Part shown: positions 1 to 5,760 of the stretch, piece by piece
Layout of the letters: each line of letters opens with the position of its first letter
Numbering within the stretch: the stretch's first letter is position 1
Assembly: GCA_900552855.1 (NCBI GenBank)
Contig: USBG01000050.1
Coordinates: forward strand, 1 to 10,964
Direction: 5' to 3'
Length of the DNA: 10,964 nucleotides
Origin: an uncultured Phascolarctobacterium sp.
Lineage (GTDB): Bacteria; Bacillota; Negativicutes; Acidaminococcales; Acidaminococcaceae
Made by a program: the position numbers and the translations under genes
The notes under the pieces: model-generated
The model's input: only the letters and a program-made list of their open reading frames with translations
Told to the model about the DNA's origin: nothing
The model's database searches: none

Positions 1-30
1 AATTGCAACAGTAAGATAAAAAGATGTCAT
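1..30 (-). CDS. N-terminal fragment of a probable DUF421 (YetF-like) membrane protein
   Basis: Only the first ten codons are in the window, reading MTSFYLTVAI on the minus strand. The start codon at 30-28 overlaps the stop of the upstream gene (29-27) as ATGA, a typical translational-coupling arrangement. The residues visible are hydrophobic, as at the start of a membrane protein. DUF3290 genes in Firmicutes are commonly followed directly by a DUF421/YetF-family gene, so that is the expected identity. This is inferred from context, because ten residues cannot establish a family. Confidence 0.45.
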   Translation of the reverse strand, partial: MTSFYLTVAI

Positions 31-479
31 TTTTTAACCTCCACGAGTTCAACATCAGACTTGTAAAGTTTTATTTGTTCTAGCAAGTAGCTGTCAGGTT
101 CTGAACCTGAGATGGCACGATAGTACTTGTTTCCAACTTTGAGGATAGCGCCATCTGTAGTAGTAGAAGTATTGACATAAACCTTGCTCTTATCAACGTC
201 AAGATTTTTAGACACAACCTCGATAAAGTGAAGAGATGCTCTAAATTGGTCGTTGTTAGATTGATTGCTTTGGAAATTACTGATAGCAATTAGAACCACG
301 GCAACTAAGGTTAAAATAGAAATAATAGAGAGTTCACGAAACTTAGTATCATGGCGTTCTTTGAAGGCTTTAAAAGCAAATACACCGGTCACTAAAATAA
401 GTCCTGCAGTAATGGCAACCATAACCCAGTTTTGTTGGCTAATCTGACTTAGCACATAGTCATAGGAATAGAATTTCAT
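27..479 (-). CDS. DUF3290-family membrane protein, 150 aa
   Basis: This is a small membrane protein whose function is unknown. The N-terminus (MKFYSYDYVLSQ), two hydrophobic segments at about residues 18-36 and 50-67, the short charged link between them (KERHDTKFREL) and a soluble C-terminal half with a VYVNTSTTTDGAILKVGNKYY stretch all resemble the DUF3290 family as I remember it. I chose the start at 479 rather than the upstream in-frame ATGs at 497 or 542. It has a GAAAGGA ribosome site about 9 nt upstream, and the promoter at 510-538 would start transcription near 503, which excludes the 542 start. The stop overlaps the next gene's ATG by four bases, so the two are probably translated together. 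It is transcribed away from the rest of the window. The family assignment is from memory of the pattern, with no search behind it. Confidence 0.75.
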   Translation of the reverse strand: MKFYSYDYVLSQISQQNWVMVAITAGLILVTGVFAFKAFKERHDTKFRELSIISILTLVAVVLIAISNFQSNQSNNDQFRASLHFIEVVSKNLDVDKSKVYVNTSTTTDGAILKVGNKYYRAISGSEPDSYLLEQIKLYKSDVELVEVKK

Positions 480-509
480 TGAGAGATTTCCTTTCATAAT
501 ATCAATAAC

Positions 510-538
510 ATTATAGGTTAAAAAGTCTTTAAATTCAA
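510..538 (-). promoter_or_regulatory. Sigma-A type promoter of the DUF3290 operon
   Basis: Read on the minus strand, TTGAAT (538-533) is followed after exactly 17 nt by TATAAT (515-510). The predicted start near 503 leaves a leader of only about 24 nt containing the GAAAGGA ribosome site. This leaves little room for leader-based control. Confidence 0.75.
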
Positions 539-647
539 TCAATCTATCCGAAAAATGAAGGAATGAGTAGGATTCTTAAAGGAAATTTGCTATTGAAATG
601 ACTTGCAGCCATTAAGCCAAAATCTTATGATTTCTTTAAGGACTCTG

Positions 648-676
648 TTGATATTTTCACAAATTATGCTTATAAT
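648..676 (+). promoter_or_regulatory. Sigma-A type promoter of the DUF512-cobO-der-plsY operon
   Basis: TTGATA (648-653) and a perfect TATAAT (671-676) are separated by 17 nt. Transcription would start near 683, well upstream of the first start codon at 854. No other promoter this good is seen before the DUF512 gene. Confidence 0.75.
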
Positions 677-799
677 TGAGGTAATTACTCGTCAAAGTCT
701 GTTTGTGATTTGCTGATGATGGAGCTTACTGGCTATAGGTGATTTTTGGAACATCCGCTTTAAAGTGGAACTGATTCATTTATCATGATGTGAGTAATC

Positions 800-819
800 A
801 TCTATGTTAAGACATAGAT
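800..819 (+). repeat. Perfect 8-bp inverted repeat in the DUF512 leader
   Basis: ATCTATGT and ACATAGAT flank the loop TAAG. The hairpin ends 22 nt before the AAGGAG ribosome site (842-847) and has no following T-run, so it is not an intrinsic terminator. It could be a protein-binding site or part of a leader fold. Confidence 0.5.
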
Positions 820-853
820 TTTGAGTCTATTCATTCTTATATAAGGAGTTTTT

Positions 854-2140
854 ATGATTGGCTTGATAAGTAGTGTACGCAAGAATAGTTTGGCAGAGTC
901 TGCTGGTATTAAGGCTGGCGAAAAGCTGTGCGAGATTGATGGCGTACAAGTCAAAGATATAATTGAATTAAGCTTTTATACTACTGATGACCAGGTTGAC
1001 TTGCTAATTGAGAATGAAGCTGGTGAACGACGTCATGTAGTTATTGAAAAATATCCTGATGAGGATCTTGGCCTTGAATTTGAATCTGCTGTTTTCGACA
1101 AGGTGAAAACCTGCTATAATAAGTGTATTTTCTGCTTTGTTGATCAGATGATTCCCGGTATGCGTCCTGGTCTTTATGTTAGGGATGATGATTACCGTTT
1201 ATCCTTTCTGTACGGTAACTTCATTACTTTAACTAATATGAAGGATGAGGATTTTGAACGTATTATTTCTACTCATATGAGTCCCTTATACGTTTCTGTG
1301 CACGCAACAGATCCTCAGGTACGCTGCAAGATGATGAATAACCGTTTTGCAGGCGAGCTCTTAGATAAGCTGCAGCGTCTGTTAGATGCAGGTATTCAGG
1401 TGCATACTCAAATTGTTTGTTGTCCTGGATATAATGATGGTGAGGTCTTAGCAAAAACCTTTGCTGATTTATATTCTCGTCATCCTGGTGTATTAACTAT
1501 GGCTGTTGTACCAGTTGGCCTTACTAAAAATCGTGCAGAATTGCATGAGCTGCGTGGCTTTACTAAGGAAGAAGCTGCAGCTGTTGTTGAGCAGGTAACT
1601 GCTTGGCAGAAGCAATGTCGTCAGGAAACTGGAGCATCTTTTGTATACCTTGGTGATGAGTTTTATCTTCTGGCTGATAAAGATGTTCCGCCAGCTGAAT
1701 GGTATGATGGCTTCCCACAGCTTGAAAATGGCATTGGACTTACTCGTAGCTTCTTAGAAGAGTGGGAAGATACTATTGCCAAAATGGGCGAGGTTAAGGG
1801 AGCTCCAGATGCGTTTATTCCCATTGGTGAAGGTGCCTATAAGGTGCTGAAGCCATTAATGGACGACTTTAATAAACGTATGGGTACCAACCATGAATTT
1901 TATCCGGTTGCCAACAAATTTTTTGGTGGTAGAGTAAATGTTACTGGTCTTTTGACTGGTGGCGATATTTTGCAGGCGGCAAAAGAGGGAAAAAGGGTTA
2001 TTCTTCCTGCTGTTGTCCTAAATAAGGATGAATTATTTTTGGATGATATGTCGTTTGAAGAGTTTAAAAAGGCCTGTCCTGTTAAGGTAGAGGTTGCTGT
2101 AGGTGCAAAGGAGCTTTTACATTATTTAGTGGAAGGATAA
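854..2140 (+). CDS. DUF512 family radical-SAM-like Fe-S protein, 428 aa
   Basis: This is a conserved protein of unknown reaction. The first 65 or so residues look like a PDZ-type domain (AESAGIKAGEKLCEIDG). A C87-x3-C91-x2-C94 cluster follows, the classic radical-SAM pattern that binds a 4Fe-4S cluster and S-adenosylmethionine. The motif continues into the family's conserved FVDQMIPGMRPGLYVRDDDY region, and the DUF512 domain makes up the C-terminal half, including a GGDI segment near the end. The length matches the family (about 430-450 aa). The start is supported by AAGGAG at 842-847. It is the first gene of an operon with cobO, der and plsY, and DUF512 next to der is a recurrent Firmicutes arrangement. 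A role near ribosome assembly or a cofactor pathway is only suggested by neighbourhood. Confidence 0.9.
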   Translation: MIGLISSVRKNSLAESAGIKAGEKLCEIDGVQVKDIIELSFYTTDDQVDLLIENEAGERRHVVIEKYPDEDLGLEFESAVFDKVKTCYNKCIFCFVDQMIPGMRPGLYVRDDDYRLSFLYGNFITLTNMKDEDFERIISTHMSPLYVSVHATDPQVRCKMMNNRFAGELLDKLQRLLDAGIQVHTQIVCCPGYNDGEVLAKTFADLYSRHPGVLTMAVVPVGLTKNRAELHELRGFTKEEAAAVVEQVTAWQKQCRQETGASFVYLGDEFYLLADKDVPPAEWYDGFPQLENGIGLTRSFLEEWEDTIAKMGEVKGAPDAFIPIGEGAYKVLKPLMDDFNKRMGTNHEFYPVANKFFGGRVNVTGLLTGGDILQAAKEGKRVILPAVVLNKDELFLDDMSFEEFKKACPVKVEVAVGAKELLHYLVEG

Positions 2141-2149
2141 GGTGATTAT

Positions 2150-2659
2150 ATGCTGCAGGTATATACTGGAACTGGCAAGGGAAAAACTACTGCTGCCTTG
2201 GGCGTAGCTTTTCGTGGAGCTGGTTATGGCTTAAAAACACTGATGCTGTCCTATTTAAAGGATGACCCTGAATATGGTGAGGCTAAGGCAGCAAGTATGC
2301 TTCCCAGCTTCAAATTGGAGCAGGTTGGTAGAGATGCTTTTGTCAATTTCCAAAATCCTGACCCTGTTGATTTAAAAATGTGTAGGGATGGCTGGGAAAG
2401 AGCAAAGCAAGCAATCGTCAATAAAGAAGCAGATATCATTATTTTAGATGAGCTGAATATTGTTCTGGCTACTAAAATGCTGCCAACGGAAGAAATAGTT
2501 GATTTTCTGAAAGCGCATAAACAGAATTTAGAAATCATTACTACTGGTCGTGGTGCTCCAGAGGAGCTTATAAAGGCCGCGGATTTAGTAACTGATATGC
2601 AGGAGGTAAAGCATTACTTCCATAAGGGAGTTTCTTCCCGTAATGGTATTGACCATTAA
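2150..2659 (+). CDS. cobO: CobO/BtuR-type ATP:corrinoid adenosyltransferase, 169 aa
   Basis: Enzymes of this family transfer the adenosyl group of ATP to cob(I)alamin or cob(I)yrinic acid a,c-diamide in the cytoplasm, producing the coenzyme B12 form. The P-loop is at residues 7-14 (GTGKGKTT), an acidic LDEL motif is at D100-E101, and the family's TTGRGAPEELIKAADLVTDM stretch and final H-F-x-K-G-V region are intact. The size is normal for short CobO proteins. It starts 9 nt after the DUF512 stop, with an AAGGTGAT ribosome site. No other cobalamin gene is in the window, so it may serve salvage or de novo synthesis encoded elsewhere. The region where many relatives have a F-x-K-G segment reads YLKDDPEYGE here. 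A divergent paralogue acting on another substrate is possible but less likely. Confidence 0.85.
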   Translation: MLQVYTGTGKGKTTAALGVAFRGAGYGLKTLMLSYLKDDPEYGEAKAASMLPSFKLEQVGRDAFVNFQNPDPVDLKMCRDGWERAKQAIVNKEADIIILDELNIVLATKMLPTEEIVDFLKAHKQNLEIITTGRGAPEELIKAADLVTDMQEVKHYFHKGVSSRNGIDH

Positions 2660-2711
2660 AATTAAACTGCTCGTTGTGAGTTAAAATATGTTAGAAAAGG
2701 AGTAATAAGAC

Positions 2712-4040
2712 ATGGCAAAACCTATTGTTGCTATAGTTGGACGTCCTAATGTTGGCAAATCCACATTGTTTAATATTTTTGCTAATAGCAGGATTTCCAT
2801 TGTTGAAGATACTCCCGGTGTTACACGTGACAGACTTTATGCTGTTGCAGAATGGCTTGATAATGAATTTATGATGGTTGACACCGGCGGTATTGAAATT
2901 ATGAATGCGGATGCTATTGCAGTATCCATCCGTCAACAGGCACAGATTGCAATTAGAGAGGCAGATGTAATTCTGTTTGTATGCGATGCTCGTGCAGGTA
3001 TTACTACTGAAGATGAAGAGGTTGCACGCCTTTTGCGTCAATCTAAAAAGCCTATTGTTTTAGCAATTAATAAAGCAGACTCTCCTAAGCAGGAGATGAA
3101 TATTTTTGAATTCTACAATCTTGGTATTGGTGAGCCTATTCCTGTATCTGCTAGTAACCATTTAGGATTGGGCGATTTGCTTGATGCTGTCGTTGAAAAG
3201 TTCCCTGATGCTAATGCCGCAGGTGAAATGGAAGACGATGACGAAATTAAGGTTGCTCTTATCGGTCGTCCTAACGTAGGCAAATCTTCTATTTTTAACG
3301 CATTGGTGGGCGAAGAACGTTCCATTGTAAGTGATGTAGCAGGAACCACTCGCGATGCTATTGATACTCCAGTAGTACGCAATGGTCAACGCTATCTGTT
3401 CATTGATACTGCAGGTATGCGCCGTAAGGCTAAGGTTGATGAGCCTATTGAAAAATATAGTGTAATGCGTTCCTTGCGTGCTGTAGACCGTAGTGACGTT
3501 GTTTTAATGGTATTTGATGCTGTAGAAGGCGTAACTGAGCAGGATAAGCGTATTGTCGGTTATGCACATGAGGCAGGCAAGGGCGTTATTCTAGTTGTTA
3601 ACAAATGGGATTTGTATGACAAGGATAATACTTCTACCTTGCGCTATACTGAAACACTGCGTAAGGAGCTGGTATTCCTTCAATATGCTCCTGTAGTATT
3701 TGTTTCTGCAATGACTAAGCAGCGTATTCATCGTTTGCCTGAGGTTATCTCCTACGTTGCAGAGCAGAATGCAATGCGTATTGCAACTAGTGTTCTTAAT
3801 CAGGTTATTGCTGATGCAGTTGCAATTAATCCCACACCTACAGAAAAAGGCGTGCGTTTGAAGATTCTTTATGTAACTCAGGTTAAGATTAAGCCGCCTA
3901 CATTTGTTATTTTTGTTAATGCTCCTGAAGCAATGCATTTCTCCTATGAGCGTTATCTGGAAAACAAGCTGCGTGAAGCATTTGGTTTTGAGGGTACACC
4001 CATACATTTAATCATTCGCGGTAAAAACGAGGATGAATAG
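2712..4040 (+). CDS. der: Ribosome assembly GTPase Der (EngA), 442 aa
   Basis: Der is an essential GTPase that acts in maturation of the 50S ribosomal subunit. It is recognised by two tandem G domains. The first has GRPNVGKST at residues 10-18, DTGG at 57-60 and NKAD at 120-123. The second has GRPNVGKSS at 185-193, DTAG at 232-235 and NKWD at 297-300. A KH-like RNA-binding domain fills the last 80 or so residues. The length is typical and no key residue is missing. AAAAGGAG at 2695-2702 supports the ATG. It lies 52 nt after cobO and 26 nt before plsY with no terminator on either side, so it is probably read from the promoter at 648. A der-proximal promoter in the 52-nt gap is not evident. Confidence 0.98.
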   Translation: MAKPIVAIVGRPNVGKSTLFNIFANSRISIVEDTPGVTRDRLYAVAEWLDNEFMMVDTGGIEIMNADAIAVSIRQQAQIAIREADVILFVCDARAGITTEDEEVARLLRQSKKPIVLAINKADSPKQEMNIFEFYNLGIGEPIPVSASNHLGLGDLLDAVVEKFPDANAAGEMEDDDEIKVALIGRPNVGKSSIFNALVGEERSIVSDVAGTTRDAIDTPVVRNGQRYLFIDTAGMRRKAKVDEPIEKYSVMRSLRAVDRSDVVLMVFDAVEGVTEQDKRIVGYAHEAGKGVILVVNKWDLYDKDNTSTLRYTETLRKELVFLQYAPVVFVSAMTKQRIHRLPEVISYVAEQNAMRIATSVLNQVIADAVAINPTPTEKGVRLKILYVTQVKIKPPTFVIFVNAPEAMHFSYERYLENKLREAFGFEGTPIHLIIRGKNEDE

Positions 4041-4066
4041 TAGATAAGAAGAACGGGTGATAAAAT

Positions 4067-4696
4067 ATGATCAGTGAAGTAGGAATCTTACACTATGTCC
4101 TAGGGTTTCTCCTAGGCGTTGTCTGCGGTTCAGTTCCCAGTGGCTTATGGATTGTAAAGGCCTTTTTTGGAATTGACATTCGCGAGTATGGCAGCAAAAA
4201 CATTGGTACGACTAATGTTTTTAGAACAGTAGGCAGTAAAACAGCTCTGCTGGTTTTAATTGCTGACATGGTTAAGGGTATTGTAGCAGTAGCTATCGTA
4301 CATTACGTTTTCAATAGTCCCTATTTAGATGTAGCTACGGCTTTAGGTGCTTTGCTGGGTCATAACTATTCCATATTTTTGGGCTTTAAAGGTGGCAAAG
4401 GTGTTGCAACTGGTTTAGGTATTTTGGTTTTCCTTTTGCCTAAAACATCAGGTGCAGTATTGTTGCTTTGGATTATTGTAGTAGCCTTAACTCGTTATGT
4501 TTCTTTGGCATCAATCTTGGCAGCTATTCTTACACCTATAGCAAGCTGGTATTTTGGTTATCCATTACCTTACATTGCTTTGTGCGTGGTAGCTGGTATG
4601 AATGTTGTTGTACGTCATAAGGAGAATATCTCTCGTCTTATGAATGGTACAGAAAGTAAGATTAAACCAGGTAATGCAAAGGACTTCAAAAAATAA
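4067..4696 (+). CDS. plsY: Acyl-phosphate:glycerol-3-phosphate acyltransferase PlsY, 209 aa
   Basis: PlsY is an integral membrane enzyme that moves the acyl group from acyl-phosphate to glycerol-3-phosphate, making lysophosphatidic acid in the first step of phospholipid synthesis. The three conserved loops are all visible: GSVPSG at residues 21-26, GSKNIGTTNVFRTVG at 42-56 and GHN at 98-100 followed by FKGGKG at 107-112. About five hydrophobic segments are evident and the length is normal. A GGGTGAT ribosome site lies upstream of the ATG. It is the last gene of the operon and is followed 14 nt later by an intrinsic terminator. der-plsY adjacency is common in Firmicutes. Confidence 0.97.
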   Translation: MISEVGILHYVLGFLLGVVCGSVPSGLWIVKAFFGIDIREYGSKNIGTTNVFRTVGSKTALLVLIADMVKGIVAVAIVHYVFNSPYLDVATALGALLGHNYSIFLGFKGGKGVATGLGILVFLLPKTSGAVLLLWIIVVALTRYVSLASILAAILTPIASWYFGYPLPYIALCVVAGMNVVVRHKENISRLMNGTESKIKPGNAKDFKK

Positions 4697-4710
4697 TATG
4701 CAATTTTAAG

Positions 4711-4736
4711 GGAACGGCTTCGGTCGTTCCTTTTTT
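4711..4736 (+). terminator. Intrinsic terminator of the DUF512-plsY operon
   Basis: An 8-bp stem, GGAACGGC pairing with GTCGTTCC, encloses a TTCG tetraloop closed by C-G, one of the most stable loops. Six T residues follow (4731-4736). It lies directly after plsY. Confidence 0.95.
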
Positions 4737-5059
4737 ATGTTTTAGTGGATATTTATAGGTTATGAGTACTAACATTAAATTATTTCAACTAAGCAATAGC
4801 ATATAGAGAAAAAGTAACAATATTATAATAAAGTTGAGTACAATATATAAAATATAGGATGTTGGAGAAAAGAAACTATTAAAAATTTACGCATTTACTG
4901 CATTGATATAATAAAACAGAATAACGCATTAAGGCAGTACTAATAATAAGAATTAATCAAACACGCTAGAGTACACAATATTTTAATTAATGAAAGTGTT
5001 AACCTGTTACAGTTTATACAATTAGAATAAAGGTAATAATATAAGCGTAATAATAAAAT

Positions 5060-5088
5060 TTGACAAAATAGAGTATTCTATATATTTT
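5060..5088 (+). promoter_or_regulatory. Possible promoter within an inverted repeat
   Basis: TTGACA (5060-5065, perfect -35) is followed after 17 nt by TATTTT (5083-5088), or after 15 nt by TATATT (5081-5086). It sits inside the inverted repeat 5061-5099. A transcript from here would run about 190 nt before the first gene. In DNA this AT-rich, the match may be chance. Confidence 0.35.
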
Positions 5089-5099
5089 ATATGTTGTCA
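5061..5099. repeat. Inverted repeat overlapping the candidate -35 box
   Basis: TGACAAAATA (5061-5070) pairs with TATGTTGTCA (5090-5099) in nine of ten positions. A smaller perfect repeat, ATAGA/TCTAT, is nested at 5068-5081. The arrangement looks like an operator, but I cannot name the regulator. Confidence 0.4.
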
Positions 5100-5135
5100 T
5101 ATATGGTACTACAAACCAGTAAATGTCTTTCGAAA

Positions 5136-5161
5136 GTTACATTAAAACGTTAAAGTGTAAC
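5136..5161. repeat. GTTACA/TGTAAC inverted repeat
   Basis: GTTACA (5136-5141) and TGTAAC (5156-5161) form perfect arms, with ten of 13 positions matching when extended inward. The same GTTACA hexamer recurs at 5006-5011 and 5203-5208, the last ten bases before the hom-operon -35 box. Confidence 0.4.
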
Positions 5162-5217
5162 ATGTATGACTAAATATACCGGTAAAATTAATTTTCATCT
5201 TAGTTACAAAAAATCAT

Positions 5218-5247
5218 TTGTACATTTTACAAGAACAGTGCTATAAT
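5218..5247 (+). promoter_or_regulatory. Extended -10 promoter of the ACT-hom-thrB operon
   Basis: TTGTAC (5218-5223) is followed after 18 nt by TATAAT (5242-5247), preceded by an extended -10 TGC (5239-5241). Transcription would begin about 33 nt before the start codon at 5287, leaving no room for a T-box or attenuator leader in transcripts from this promoter. Confidence 0.75.
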
Positions 5248-5286
5248 ATATCAAGAATTATTCCACAGATAAGGAGGACATGTACA

Positions 5287-5730
5287 ATGACTGATAAATC
5301 TACTTTTTATTTAGTTCGCGAGGAAATTTTACCTGAGGCGATTAAGAAAACTATTAAGGTTAAAGAAATTTTAAAGCGTGGTGAGATCAAAACCATTAAC
5401 GAGGCTGTTGAAAAAATGGGTTTGAGCCGTAGCGCGTACTACAAATATAAGGATTTTGTTTTTCCGTTTTATGAAGCAAGCAAAGAAAAAATCATTACCT
5501 TATCTTTGCTGTTAGAGCACAAATCTGGCGTATTGTCTAAGGTTCTGAATACTGTTGCTGATGATTCCGGTAGCATTATGACTATTAACCAAGGGATTCC
5601 TCTACAAGGTGTAGCTAATACCACTATTTCTATTGAGACTAAAAACCTTACTGTTGATTTAGAGGCTTTGTTGGATAAGCTGCGTATGATTGACGGAGTT
5701 AAACGTTTGGAAGTTTTAGGTCAAGTATAA
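5287..5730 (+). CDS. HTH and ACT domain protein of the UPF0735/PheB family, 147 aa
   Basis: This is a small probable amino-acid-sensing protein. Residues about 27-57 read like a helix-turn-helix (TINEAVEKMGLSRSAYYKYKD). Residues about 70-147 form an ACT domain (LSLLLEHKSGVLSKVLNTVA...), a fold that binds amino acids in regulators and biosynthetic enzymes. It resembles the PheB/UPF0735 family. I chose ATG 5287 because AAGGAGG at 5271-5277 lies 9 nt upstream and the predicted transcript begins at about 5254. An earlier TTG at 5218 would lie in the promoter. It is the first gene of the hom-thrB operon with a 30-nt gap, so sensing threonine or a related amino acid and adjusting this pathway is a plausible inference. 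Direct DNA binding is unproven. Confidence 0.88.
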   Translation: MTDKSTFYLVREEILPEAIKKTIKVKEILKRGEIKTINEAVEKMGLSRSAYYKYKDFVFPFYEASKEKIITLSLLLEHKSGVLSKVLNTVADDSGSIMTINQGIPLQGVANTTISIETKNLTVDLEALLDKLRMIDGVKRLEVLGQV

Positions 5731-5760
5731 TAAGTAAAAGAGCCTGTGGTGGAGGGTCGT

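Larger units (their letters stand above)
543..853. other. Divergent intergenic region with a long DUF512 leader
   Basis: This 311-bp stretch separates two divergent operons and has no credible gene. It holds the plus-strand promoter at 648-676, with a predicted start near 683 and therefore a 5' leader of about 170 nt. In the leader, ATTACTC (684-690), at the extreme 5' end, is complementary to GAGTAAT (792-798). CCGCTTTAAAGTGG (755-768) can fold on itself, and a perfect 8-bp hairpin lies at 800-819. Between the two promoters, CTTAAAGGAAAT (575-586) is nearly inverted at 630-640. I do not recognise any known riboswitch, T-box or attenuator, and there is no U-tract. Confidence 0.5.
4741..5217. 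other. AT-rich intergenic region without a recognisable gene
   Basis: This stretch of almost 480 bp is markedly richer in A and T than its neighbours, and open frames are only about 7-20 codons with no ribosome site. It contains several short repeats. ACGCATT occurs directly at 4889-4895 and 4924-4930. TACTGC/GCAGTA is inverted at 4896-4901 and 4934-4939. A 9-of-10 inverted repeat spans 5061-5099, and GTTACA/TGTAAC is inverted at 5136-5161. A promoter-like pair is present at 5060-5088. I see no T-box, known riboswitch or tRNA. It may be a regulatory region, a small RNA locus or decayed sequence. Confidence 0.6.

Noticed and set aside
2691..4007. Several open frames of 75-138 codons on the minus strand inside der
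   Set aside because: They are antisense shadows of a fully conserved gene. They have no ribosome sites and their translations look like reverse-strand artefacts rich in S, N and C.
4991..5004. Possible CcpA cre site (TGAAAGTGTTAACC)
   Set aside because: It lacks the central CG and the terminal base of the consensus and is about 215 bp upstream of the promoter.
5091..5153. Small open frame of 20 codons (MLSYMVLQTSK...) in the AT-rich spacer
   Set aside because: There is no Shine-Dalgarno sequence, it lies across inverted repeats, and short frames like this are expected by chance.
5247..5286. T-box or threonine attenuator before hom
   Set aside because: The leader from the identified promoter is only about 33 nt, and no T-box signature or terminator hairpin is present.
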